Shown one piece after another: positions 54,845 through 63,286 of a stretch of 64,000 nucleotides of DNA (position 1 is its first letter; every line of letters begins with the position of its first letter). The DNA comes from Paenibacillus sp. V4I3. Its GTDB lineage: Bacteria; Bacillota; Bacilli; Paenibacillales; NBRC-103111. Below the pieces are notes generated by a model, which saw nothing but the letters and a program-made list of their open reading frames with translations, was not told the origin of the DNA and did no database searches. The stretch is taken from assembly GCF_030817215.1 (NCBI RefSeq), contig NZ_JAUSZA010000001.1, forward strand, positions 3,446,501 through 3,510,500, written 5' to 3'. The position numbers were made by a program, and so were the translations under genes.

Positions 54845-55396
54845 TTATTTCAATTTACGTATGAGGCGCAAACTATCGTAATCACAAACAAGTACATATT
54901 CTCTACTCTCACATAGTTCATCAACAGCTCTTCTAAGATCAGGATAAACAGTATAGTCATGAAACGCTATAAATCCTCCGCTGACAACTCTTGGAACATA
55001 TAATTCTATATCTCTTTTTACGCCTAAATAACTATGGTCTCCATCTACAAAAAGGACAGATAAGGTCTCAGGACAATCCTGTATTGCATCATGGCTGAAA
55101 TTTTTTATTGGTGATACATAGTTTGCAAGACGGAAGTTTAGAATATTATTCTGAAATTCATTAAAATAATCGGTATAATATCCATTAGAAATAAAAGGAT
55201 CAATGGCAAAAATTGTTCGTTTCCTTTCACTTAACCACTTGCTGCCGAGACCTAATGCAACAGTACTCTTCCCTTTAAAGGAACCGATCTCAACAATTTC
55301 CCCATCTAAATGATCAACGAGAGCTGGCAAATGTAGTAGTGCAGTTTGCTCTGCAGTTGTCAACCACCCACTGACCGAATCAATGAACTGATACAA
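54845..55396 (-). CDS. Class I SAM-dependent methyltransferase
   Basis: About 183 residues, Methyltransf_24 type: motif I IVEIGSFKGKST, then TIFAIDPF, LSVLFVDGDHSYLGVKRDI and GGFIAFHDY. The frame is open further upstream: an ATT at 55426, in frame and 7 bases after AGAGGTGA (which includes the stop of the WbsX gene), would add ISGHQFQISQ. The first usable standard start is TTG 55396. Either ATT initiation or a mutated ATG is likely. Second gene of an operon with the WbsX-like gene; probably methylates a sugar of the surface glycan. Confidence 0.85.
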   Translation of the reverse strand: MYQFIDSVSGWLTTAEQTALLHLPALVDHLDGEIVEIGSFKGKSTVALGLGSKWLSERKRTIFAIDPFISNGYYTDYFNEFQNNILNFRLANYVSPIKNFSHDAIQDCPETLSVLFVDGDHSYLGVKRDIELYVPRVVSGGFIAFHDYTVYPDLRRAVDELCESREYVLVCDYDSLRLIRKLK

Positions 55397-55432
55397 TTGG
55401 CTGATTTGAAACTGATGTCCAGAAATTTTAGG

Positions 55433-56503
55433 TCACCTCTCAATAAAATCGTTATTTTCTAATGCTTTTTTTATTGCTTCCAAATATTGAAACTCATATT
55501 TTTTATCTGGTTCTAAATATGTTCCTTCGCCCCATTCATTCCAGGCATTAATAAACAAAAAGTCACTGTTTATTTCTAGAGATCTTTTTATTTGTTGTGT
55601 TAGATAAAAGGAAAATTTTTCGGGAGACGCGCCGGTGAAGATGAGGGGCCATTGACCTCCAACCCGGGCGGAGTTATCCCAATCGATGAAAGCTCCTAAA
55701 TAAGTTTTAACACTTTCCTTGTCAGCCTTTCTTTCTAGTATACAGGACCAGTATTTATCGTAATCCATTAGATCAAATTTTTGCTTATAACCATCAACAG
55801 CTCTTCCACAATGGATACCGTTTGTTAAATACATTGTGTATCCTGGCTCAAACTCAATACGAGCATCGAAACCTTTAAGTTGAGGGTTGTTAAATCTATT
55901 TAAAGTTTGGACAAAATAGATTCCATCAAGCCCATTATCGACAGCTAATTTTTGCCAATACTCCAGCATTTCCTCGCATTCGGGAATATCGCTAGGACGA
56001 TAAATAAGAAATAAAGGTTTGTTTTCTACTCTGATATACCTTTTATCTTTAAATGCTGTTAGGAGAAACTCGAAATGTTCTTTCCAATCTACTTTTTCTC
56101 CGTAATCTTGATCTACCAATACCTCATTACTTGAACCGGTCCATGTTTTTGTCCACGGGTCGTTTGCCCAGGAAAGACAGAAGGGGAAATCGGGCTCCCC
56201 TTTTTGAAGAACTGCATCTAATGGTTTATGAAGAAACCTTTTCCCCTTAAACCAGTAATGATAATAACAAAATCCGTAGATGCCATATTTTCTTGCAATT
56301 TGTGCTTGCCATTCCCTTGCAGATTCGTCTGTCAAATCATAGTAATAGTCTTGGTACGGCTCTTTCGGCTGATAATGTCCAGGAAATAGAGGCTTTGCTT
56401 TTCTGGTATTGGTCCATTCGGTAAATCCTTTTCCCCACCAATGATTATTTTCGTCGTTCTCATGAAATTGAGGCAAATAGAAAGCTATAAGTTTCAAAAT
56501 CAT
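55433..56503 (-). CDS. WbsX/GH99-like glycan protein
   Basis: 356 residues matching Glyco_tran_WbsX (PF14307): KLIAFYLPQFHENDENNHWW, GKGFTEWTNTRKAKPLFPGH, YGIYGFCYYHYWFKGKRFLH, LSWANDPWTKTW, FINAWNEWGEGTYLEPD. The family is related to GH99 and occurs in polysaccharide biosynthesis loci; the reaction is not well defined. AAAGGAG lies 2 bases before ATG 56503 but 8 before TTG 56497, and family members usually start MK-LIAFYLPQF, so TTG 56497 is probably the true start. Confidence 0.88.
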   Translation of the reverse strand: MILKLIAFYLPQFHENDENNHWWGKGFTEWTNTRKAKPLFPGHYQPKEPYQDYYYDLTDESAREWQAQIARKYGIYGFCYYHYWFKGKRFLHKPLDAVLQKGEPDFPFCLSWANDPWTKTWTGSSNEVLVDQDYGEKVDWKEHFEFLLTAFKDKRYIRVENKPLFLIYRPSDIPECEEMLEYWQKLAVDNGLDGIYFVQTLNRFNNPQLKGFDARIEFEPGYTMYLTNGIHCGRAVDGYKQKFDLMDYDKYWSCILERKADKESVKTYLGAFIDWDNSARVGGQWPLIFTGASPEKFSFYLTQQIKRSLEINSDFLFINAWNEWGEGTYLEPDKKYEFQYLEAIKKALENNDFIER

Positions 56504-56597
56504 CTCTCCTTTAAAAACTTTAGAAGGTAGGTTCTAAAGCGCACTAGATCATATACAAATAGTGTGTGTCCGACCATGGGCCATTGCTAATGATGTG

Positions 56598-56963
56598 CTA
56601 TGGCAATTCCGGTGCTAAATCCATGACAAATATAGTATCGTTAAATGCCCATGACAAAACCATCATCTCCATCTTTTTTTTAATACGATATATATTATGT
56701 GCGTATTCCGGTAATGTTTGGACTCTCATTCCGGAAACAATTGGACAGTATTCCCTTCCAGTTCTCCCCCTTAAGAGGGCATCCACTTTAGCAAAGATTT
56801 CCCCTTCCTCTCTCGCGAATGTCTTTCGGGACACCGACTGAATGGAGTATAGCAACTTAGGGTACAAGCGAGTCCAGAGGACATTGACTATACAGCGCTC
56901 CGTGAATTGGATCACAACTTGATCCGCCAGCTCTTGACCGGGCAATGGCTGACGTCCCACCAC
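56598..56963 (-). other. Unrecognised 121-codon ORF
   Basis: Open frame without a clear ribosome-binding site; no motif or family recognised (segments such as VQFTERCIVNVLW and KVDALLRGRTGREY). It sits among IS debris between the glycan operon and an IS3 remnant, and may be part of a decayed mobile element. Confidence 0.2.
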
Positions 56964-57006
56964 AATCTCCTGGGTTAATCCGATGAAATTCTAGGGAGTG
57001 CATTTT

Positions 57007-57360
57007 ATGTCAGCGAAAAAAGGTCAGAAGTTTAATCACTATCCGGAGTCCCTTAAAGTAGAGGCAGATCGATTGCATGTGGATGAGGGATGGAGCTACA
57101 GCAAGATTACAGAACACTTGGAGATTCATGATAAGAATCCTATTAGGGTGTGGATGTAGAAATATCGTGAACAAGGGCAAGCAGCATTGAAGAATCGACG
57201 TGGAGACCCCTATCTAGCTGAAACTGAGCAGGAACGTGAGCTCAAACGTCTTTACATGTAGGTAGACGTCTTAAAAAAGCGAAGACTAAACAAGCTGACA
57301 CCGGTAGAATACCAGCGCCAGCTTGTTGCCAAGGTCTTTTTCAAATTCTATCAAATGGGG
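57007..57360 (+). pseudogene. Collapsed IS3-family element (OrfA joined to OrfB tail)
   Basis: From ATG 57007: MSAKKGQKFNHYPESLKVEA and EGWSYSKITEHLEIHDKNPI, an IS3-type OrfA. In-frame TAG codons stand at 57157-57159 and 57259-57261 (Gln expected at the first). After VDVLKK the frame passes directly into RRLNKLTPVEYQRQLV, the C-terminus of OrfB, so almost all of the transposase has been deleted. Confidence 0.78.
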
Positions 57361-57404
57361 TCTAGACCAATATATATATAGTGCTTTTTAAAATCTTATT
57401 TTAT

Positions 57405-57960
57405 GTTTGCTAGGTGAATGTTATCTCTATGACGGTACCTATATGGCTGGATCAAATCCAAGATTTAATATCAAGTCATTTTTAAAAGAGAATGATATTA
57501 ACATCCATACAACCTTATATCCAGGTGGTGGTCGGGATCCTTCCACTTCTGATGAATTTCTCCTTATAGCAGTTCAAAATTGAAAACAGTATTTACGAAC
57601 ATAAATGAAGTATTAAATGTTATTCCGAATAGCATTTATTTTCCGGTAGACAGATTTCTATTCTTATTTTCCAAAATCTAAATCTAAACCAATACAATTA
57701 ACTTTTTCTGCTCATCGTGCCGAACGTAAAGGGTTTCCATTATTGGCCCAAACATTAATCAACCTGATGAACATTTTCATCTAAATATTATAGGCGACTG
57801 GCAGAATGATCTCCATTTAATAACAAATAAAAATTATACTTTTTTTGGTCTTCTAAACCCCGAAAGAATAAAAATTTTGTATTTATTGTGGTACTCAAGA
57901 TCAGTTTGCACTTGAGGGGTTTCCAACAACAGCAGCAGTTGATTTGTGTCTTAGTTTCCA
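57405..57960 (+). pseudogene. Decayed GT4-type glycosyltransferase
   Basis: Three reading frames in turn encode TYMAGSNPRFNIKSFLKEND and IHTTLYPGGGRDPSTSDEFL, then VFTNINEVLNVIPNSIYFPV, then PIQLTFSAHRAERKGFPLLA, FHLNIIGDWQNDLHL, YTFFGLLNPERIK, and finally ALEGFPTTAAVDLC with no start Met. At least three frameshifts. The order matches the second half of a GT-B glycosyltransferase (acceptor hinge, nucleotide-sugar site, GFPTTA motif). Confidence 0.65.
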
Positions 57961-58294
57961 CCAACCCTAAAACATTAATATCGCTTTTCAATTATTATTT
58001 GATGGATGAATCCTATTAAAGGGATAGGAACTCGCAATCTATTAAAAATGCCGTTTTTTTATTACTTAGGGCAAATACTCAATCATTCACATTAAATTAG
58101 AATACGATAGAGGAACAAAGGAAGCATGCCCCTTTATTTTGATTCTGTATTTTAGTTCTAGTATCATTCTTGATCCCTGACTCAAAACACACTCTTGTTA
58201 GCAACTCTAGTTAATTTTTAATTCTAGGATACTATTATTCTATTTAATAGGTATGATACGAGTGTGAATTATGAATAAAGGAGGTATCAATTAA

Positions 58295-58645
58295 ATGGCA
58301 GTTCTTTCCACCGGACCTATTGAAAATAATCCTGTTGATGGGGTCAGACCCACCCAACAGGTCACAATTAAAATGGTTAACCGAGATTCTGTCAATTCTT
58401 CCACTGTTTTAATTCAGGGATACTTTTTAAACGGCTCCAGAACATTGTATGTACTAGAAGAAGTTTCATTAGGTCCCAATGAAGTTGTTACAAGAAATCA
58501 TTTTGCAAACTTCGATGCATTTGAATTCGTTTTTACCACAAGCGGGCCAGCAGAAGAAAGTACTGAAATTTCAGTTTGGGGAAGAAATGGGTCTGGAGAA
58601 TTTATAAGCTCACAGCGTCTTGTATCAGATGAGCAACTTGAGTAA
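58295..58645 (+). CDS. Stalk-less N-domain of the collagen-like protein family
   Basis: 116 residues with AAAGGAGGTATCAATTAA before the ATG, the same leader as the next gene. The product is only the N-domain ([20 protein letters not shown] ... [20 protein letters not shown] ... RLVSDEQLE) and then stops where the paralogues enter the collagen stalk. Almost all its DNA is shared with 58830 onward, so it is a tandem duplicate, perhaps a basal-layer or capping form. The domain is predicted beta-rich; function unknown, probably surface anchoring or assembly. Confidence 0.8.
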   Translation: MAVLSTGPIENNPVDGVRPTQQVTIKMVNRDSVNSSTVLIQGYFLNGSRTLYVLEEVSLGPNEVVTRNHFANFDAFEFVFTTSGPAEESTEISVWGRNGSGEFISSQRLVSDEQLE

Positions 58646-58829
58646 TAAAATCCACGGCTGTACCAGGATAAACTCATAATCATTTTACAGGGATTGAAAT
58701 AAGATATAGGGAACAAGTGCTTGGAAATCCTTTGTTCACGCTGCTTTTTACCACAAAAATATGTCTTCATTATCAATTGTATGACGTTAATGCTATTTAA
58801 CACTTAGTTAGAAAGGAGGTATCAACTAA

Positions 58830-60791
58830 ATGGCAGTATTATCAACCGGGCCAATTGCAAATAACCCTGTTAGTGGGGTCAGACCCACCCAACAGGTCAC
58901 AATTAAAATGGTTAACCGAGATTCTGTCAATTCTTCTACTGTTTTTATAGAGGGGTTTTATTTAAACGGTACCAGAACATTGTATGTAGCAGAAGTGGTA
59001 GCATTAATCCCCAATGAAGTTGCGACGAGAAATTATTTTGCAAACTTCGATGCATTTGAATTCGTTTTTACCATAAGCGGCCCAGCAGAAGAAGTTACTG
59101 AAGTTTCAGTTTGGGGAAAAACTGCATCTGGACAATTGGTACCTGCCCATCGTCTCGTATCGGATGAACTTTTAGGAACAGAACCACCTGGACCTACTGG
59201 ACCACAAGGCGACGAAGGACCACAAGGTGACCAAGGACCACAAGGTACTACTGGAGCACAAGGTGTTCAAGGGCCACAAGGTGTTCAAGGGCCACAAGGT
59301 GTTCAAGGGCCACAAGGTGTTCAAGGACCACAAGGTGTTCAAGGACCACAAGGTGTTCAAGGACCACAAGGTGTTCAAGGACCACAAGGTGTTCAAGGGT
59401 CACAAGGTGTTCAAGGGCCACAAGGTGTTCAAGGACCACAAGGTGTTCAAGGGCCACAAGGTGTTCAAGGGCCACAAGGTGTTCAAGGACCACAAGGTGT
59501 TCAAGGACCACAAGGTGATCAAGGACCACAAGGTGTTCAAGGACCACAAGGTGTTCAAGGACCACAAGGTGTTCAAGGACCACAAGGTGTTCAAGGGCCA
59601 CAAGGTGTTCAAGGGCCACAAGGTGTTCAAGGACCACAAGGTGATCAAGGACCACAAGGTGTTCAAGGACCACAAGGTGATCAAGGACAACAAGGTGATC
59701 AAGGACCACAAGGTGACCAAGGACCACAAGGTGATCAAGGACCACAAGGTGACCAAGGACCACAAGGTGATCAAGGACCACAAGGTGATCAAGGACCACA
59801 AGGTGATCAAGGACCACAAGGTGATCAAGGACCACAAGGTGACCAAGGACCACAAGGTGATCAAGGACCACAAGGTGATCAAGGACCACAAGGTGATCAA
59901 GGACCACAAGGTGATCAAGGACCACAAGGTGATCAAGGACCACAAGGTGATCAAGGACCACAAGGTGATCAAGGACCACAAGGTGATCAAGGACCACAAG
60001 GTGACCAAGGACCACAAGGTGATCAAGGACCACAAGGTGACCAAGGACCACAAGGTGATCAAGGACCACAAGGTGATCAAGGACCACAAGGTGATCAAGG
60101 ACCACAAGGTGACCAAGGACCACAAGGTGACCAAGGACCACAAGGTGACCAAGGGCCACAAGGTGATCAAGGACCACAAGGTGATCAAGGACCACAAGGT
60201 GATCAAGGACCACAAGGTGATCAAGGACCACAAGGTGATCAAGGACCACAAGGTGATCAAGGACCACAAGGTGATCAAGGACCACAAGGTGATCAAGGAC
60301 CACAAGGTGATCAAGGACCACAAGGTGATCAAGGACCACAAGGTGATCAAGGACCACAAGGTGATCAAGGACCACAAGGTGATCAAGGACCACAAGGTGA
60401 TCAAGGACCACAAGGTGATCAAGGACCACAAGGTGATCAAGGACCACAAGGTGATCAAGGACCACAAGGTGATCAAGGACCACAAGGTGATCAAGGACCA
60501 CAAGGTGACCAAGGACCACAAGGTGATCAAGGACCACAAGGTGACCAAGGACCACAAGGTGATCAAGGACCACAAGGTGATCAAGGACCACAAGGTGATC
60601 AAGGACCACAAGGTGATCAAGGACCACAAGGTGATCAAGGACCACAAGGTGACCAAGGACCACAAGGTGATCAAGGACCACAAGGTGATCAAGGACCACA
60701 AGGTGATCAAGGACCACAAGGTGACCAAGGACCACAAGGTGATCAAGGACCACAAGGTGATCAAGGACCACAAGGTGATCAAGGACCATAA
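58830..60791 (+). CDS. Collagen-like surface protein with giant GPQG(V/D)Q stalk
   Basis: GAAAGGAGG 9-10 bases before ATG. The N-domain (~residues 1-118, ending [14 protein letters not shown]) is followed by Gly-X-Y triplets from 59190: first mostly GPQGVQ, then almost only GPQGDQ. TAA at 60789-60791 interrupts the array (CAA expected); the same frame continues 63 codons to GPPPPP and stop 60981-60983, so the ancestral gene is 58830-60983 and today's product lacks only its tail. No C-terminal head domain is present. Likely a fibrous spore- or cell-surface protein, as in BclA-type nap proteins; location is inferred. Confidence 0.82.
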   Translation: MAVLSTGPIANNPVSGVRPTQQVTIKMVNRDSVNSSTVFIEGFYLNGTRTLYVAEVVALIPNEVATRNYFANFDAFEFVFTISGPAEEVTEVSVWGKTASGQLVPAHRLVSDELLGTEPPGPTGPQGDEGPQGDQGPQGTTGAQGVQGPQGVQGPQGVQGPQGVQGPQGVQGPQGVQGPQGVQGPQGVQGSQGVQGPQGVQGPQGVQGPQGVQGPQGVQGPQGVQGPQGDQGPQGVQGPQGVQGPQGVQGPQGVQGPQGVQGPQGVQGPQGDQGPQGVQGPQGDQGQQGDQGPQGDQGPQGDQGPQGDQGPQGDQGPQGDQGPQGDQGPQGDQGPQGDQGPQGDQGPQGDQGPQGDQGPQGDQGPQGDQGPQGDQGPQGDQGPQGDQGPQGDQGPQGDQGPQGDQGPQGDQGPQGDQGPQGDQGPQGDQGPQGDQGPQGDQGPQGDQGPQGDQGPQGDQGPQGDQGPQGDQGPQGDQGPQGDQGPQGDQGPQGDQGPQGDQGPQGDQGPQGDQGPQGDQGPQGDQGPQGDQGPQGDQGPQGDQGPQGDQGPQGDQGPQGDQGPQGDQGPQGDQGPQGDQGPQGDQGPQGDQGPQGDQGPQGDQGPQGDQGPQGDQGPQGDQGPQGDQGPQGDQGPQGDQGPQGDQGPQGDQGP

Positions 60792-60974
60792 GGTGACCAA
60801 GGACCACAAGGTGATCAAGGACCACAAGGTGATCAAGGACCACAAGGTGATCAAGGACCACAAGGTGATCAAGGACCACAAGGTGACCAAGGACCACAAG
60901 GTGATCAAGGACCACAAGGTGACCAAGGACCACAAGGTGATCAAGGACCACAAGGTGATCAAGGACCACCACCA
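59190..60974 (+). repeat. ~1.8-kb tandem array of an 18-bp collagen repeat
   Basis: About 100 near-identical 18-bp units GGACCACAAGGTG(A/T)(T/C)CAA, about 590 codons of Gly-X-Y. A block rich in GTT (Val) units comes first, a block of GAT/GAC (Asp) units second; variation is almost only silent GAT/GAC. The lack of stops in other frames is caused by the period and those ORFs are not genes. Confidence 0.95.
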
Positions 60975-61064
60975 CCACCATAATAACCACAAAGTGACGT
61001 TCTATAAACCAAATAAAAAGAAAGCACTTATTAGGAAAGTATTGGATTTAATATTTCACACATT

Positions 61065-61119
61065 AATGCTGATTCAAAGGTCGTTTCATTATGACTTTTG
61101 GATCAGCATTTTTATTATT
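61065..61119 (+). terminator. Rho-independent terminator of the collagen gene
   Basis: An 18-bp stem (61065-61082 with 61093-61110, two G-T pairs) and then TTTATTATTTT. Confidence 0.9.
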
Positions 61120-61174
61120 TTATAGGGGATTTATATTATAAAGTTTTAAGAATTTTCCATATGTTTTGCTAAGG

Positions 61175-61322
61175 TATAAAAAAGGACTTCACCCCTAATT
61201 TTGTAGAATTTTTCGAAGTGATATTTCAACAGAGGAATGTGTATAACAGTTGAACTTTTATGTATAGCTGTTTTTAATACCTACAAACAAGGGATTTTGG
61301 ACATAAAAAAGGGACTTCACCC
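61175..61322. repeat. Pair of short direct repeats
   Basis: ATAAAAAAGGACTTCACCCC (from 61177) and ATAAAAAAGGGACTTCACCC (from 61303) are 126 bp apart in a stretch (60984-61370) without a gene. Possibly marks of an IS insertion; origin unclear. Confidence 0.35.
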
Positions 61323-61369
61323 GCTTAATCTAAGACCCTATCAAAGAACTGAGAAGTCGTTCACCCCGA

Positions 61370-62190
61370 GGTGCACACGGACATTGCAGAGAAGGAATTC
61401 TTCGAGCGCTACTGGCCGCACCACTTGAGCATATTGATACATTTACCAGTTTGCATCATCGACTAGAAATGGATTCTAGCTTCCGCTATCAATGTGGACT
61501 CTGACTGGATCGAGAAGCTCCTTCGATATCGACATTGAGCCGCGTTTTTGCAGAGTTAACTAAAAAGAGTTTGGCAAAGCGTCTCTTCGAAAAGCTCGTC
61601 ACACGCTGCCATCCATGCTTACGAGAAGAAGCAACCCAAACGTAAAAGCGAGCAGACCGGAAATGCGAACTGGGGCGCGAAATACGACTCGTTCGGCAAC
61701 AAGATTACCTGGTTTGGTTACAAGCTCCATCTCGCTGTCGATACGAAAAGTGAGCTTCCTCTAGCGAATGATGGAGAAAAGGCGCCTGATTTGATCGAGC
61801 AAGTAGCAACTCGGACGAACACGCGGTTCTTTATTTTGGATGCCGGGTATGACCAGATGAAAGTCTACGAGGCAGCTCAAAACGTGTAGGCACAAGCGAT
61901 TATTCCGCTCAACCTCTGAGGCGAGAAACAACCTCCTGCTGGGATGATGTCGAACTGAACCCCCTGCTGTTCGATGGGTTTCACGATGATCTAATGGGAA
62001 GCAGACGGTGATTATCTGAAGTTCCGTTGCCCGCATGCGATGGGTAAGGTCGATTGCCCACTTGGTGGGATGGTAGCTTGCTCATCTTCCAATATTTGAA
62101 CGCGATTGTGCTGCTCGTATCTGCGCTTTCTATGGCTCAACAGAATAACCAGATCGCTGTTTTAATTCCGAATGTCTGAAATTCTGCAGG
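61370..62190 (+). pseudogene. Decayed IS5/IS1182-type transposase
   Basis: Broken frames encode STLSRVFAELTKKSLAKRLF, then SEQTGNANWGAKYDSFGNKI, TWFGYKLHLAVDTKSELPLA, APDLIEQVATRTNTRFFILD-AGYD, and LNAIVLLVSALSMA-like C-terminal sequence. The core of a DDE transposase is visible (AVDTKSELPLA, ILDAGYD), with many stops and frameshifts. The region between ~61905 and 62180 is especially worn. Confidence 0.75.
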
Positions 62191-62394
62191 TCTGCCCATT
62201 TTTCGAACTTCGCTACAAAGTAGTTGTTACCACTGCGTTCAAACGAGAGTATCTACCCGTCTTTTAATCTGTTATGGAATTATGCAAAATGCTCAATTGA
62301 TAAAAGGGAACCGAAACAAAAAAATGTGGTTATGAACTCTAATATATCAGGTTCCGAATTTAATGATTGTTTTGCGAATCATGTAGTATTCAAA

Positions 62395-62602
62395 CCTACA
62401 GTGGTAAGGGACTTCCCCTTCTTTTGCAGGGTTATCCAACTTCGCCAGCCAACACGGTTAATACCGCCTGTTCCGGGGGTTGCTTTCCAGTCCTCCGCAC
62501 CCTGCCTCACGGCCAGAGCACTACTGGTCAGCTATGCGCTTCCGCCACCTTCCGGTGCGTTCGGGACTCTCACCCGTTAGTACGATGCGCTGCCAAGCGC
62601 AC
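62395..62602 (-). ncRNA. Probable group II (class C) intron 5' fragment
   Basis: Minus strand from 62602 begins GTGCGCTTGGCAGCGC, fitting the group II 5' consensus GUGYG, followed by GGGTGAGAGTCCCGAAC, a well-known domain I segment of bacterial class C introns, then GGCCGTGAGGCAGGGTGCGG and GGAAGTCCC. It starts directly after the T-run of the nuoN terminator, the known insertion preference of group IIC introns. No reverse transcriptase ORF is nearby and the 3' end is lost (boundary ~62395 uncertain). Confidence 0.7.
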
Positions 62603-62634
62603 AAAAAACCTTTCCGGGTTAGCGGAAAGGTTTT
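62603..62634 (-). terminator. Rho-independent terminator of nuoN
   Basis: Minus strand AACCTTTCCG, loop CTAACC, CGGAAAGGTT then TTTT. About 35 bases after the nuoN stop. Confidence 0.85.
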
Positions 62635-62668
62635 ACGAAGTTATACTTTTGCATGCGCTCGGCTCGCA

Positions 62669-63110
62669 TTATTTCATCATGAATAAATCTTGCGTCATTG
62701 TAAATACGCTGCCGATCCAGCCGAGTACGCCTTGCGGATAGAAACCCATCACGAGCATCACCGCCGTGCACAGCCACAGCGTAATGCCGAGCGGCGTGCT
62801 TACCCTTATTTCGGCACCTTCGTAGTCGCTGCGCATGAACATTTGCCGGTTGAAGCCGAAGTAGTAATAATACGAGACGACGCTTGTGCCGATCATAATG
62901 CCCGCCAGCCAGTAATGCTGCGTCTGGATCGAACCGAGCAATATGTGCAGCTTCCCGAAAAATCCGCCCGTTACCGGCAGGCCGGCCAACGACAGCACGA
63001 GAATGACGGCGGCCGCCGCCGTCCACGGAGCGCGGAAGTAGAGTCCCGCGAAGCCGTGCAAATCGCCGTCGGCGATATGGTGCACACCGATCAGCGGAAG
63101 CTCCAGCGAG
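62669..63110 (-). pseudogene. nuoN: 3' fragment of NADH-quinone oxidoreductase subunit N
   Basis: About 140 C-terminal residues remain: GFAGLYFRAPWTAAAAVILV, LSLAGLPVTGGFFGKLHILL, SVVSYYYYFGFNRQMFMRSD, and the end GWIGSVFTMTQDLFMMK. These are typical NuoN membrane segments. Upstream of about 63100 the homology ends and the other ~350 residues and the rest of the nuo operon are absent. The GC content is visibly higher than the surrounding debris, as expected for a core chromosomal gene moved here by rearrangement. Confidence 0.78.
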
Positions 63111-63286
63111 AATGCGAGCGTTGTGGAACGCCCCGGCAGACCACGGAGTCGTAAACGCCTCCTGTTCGATGCGCAAATGGCGGGAATATCTTCTATTTTC
63201 ATCAGGCGAAACGCAATATGCCCGACTCCCTGATCGGGATGCTCCGCTCGCTGTTCCAACAAATGAGTCATCTGGATTGTATGCTC

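Noticed and set aside
59190..60974. CRISPR-like array
   Set aside because: Units are contiguous 18-bp repeats without spacers and code for Gly-X-Y; no cas genes.
59227..61125. Long open frames over the collagen array in other frames and on the minus strand (HKVIKD-, LVVLDH- and ITLWSL-type repeats)
   Set aside because: They follow from the 18-bp period, which leaves all phases free of stops; no ribosome-binding site or sensible protein.
62224..62741. Three overlapping short ORFs on the + strand (ending e.g. YALPPPSGAFGTLTR)
   Set aside because: They lie antisense to the probable group II intron RNA and nuoN terminator; composition reflects ribozyme sequence, not protein.
62690..63154. 154-codon + strand ORF across the nuoN fragment
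   Set aside because: Antisense to clear NuoN membrane segments; Arg/His-rich composition typical of a shadow frame.
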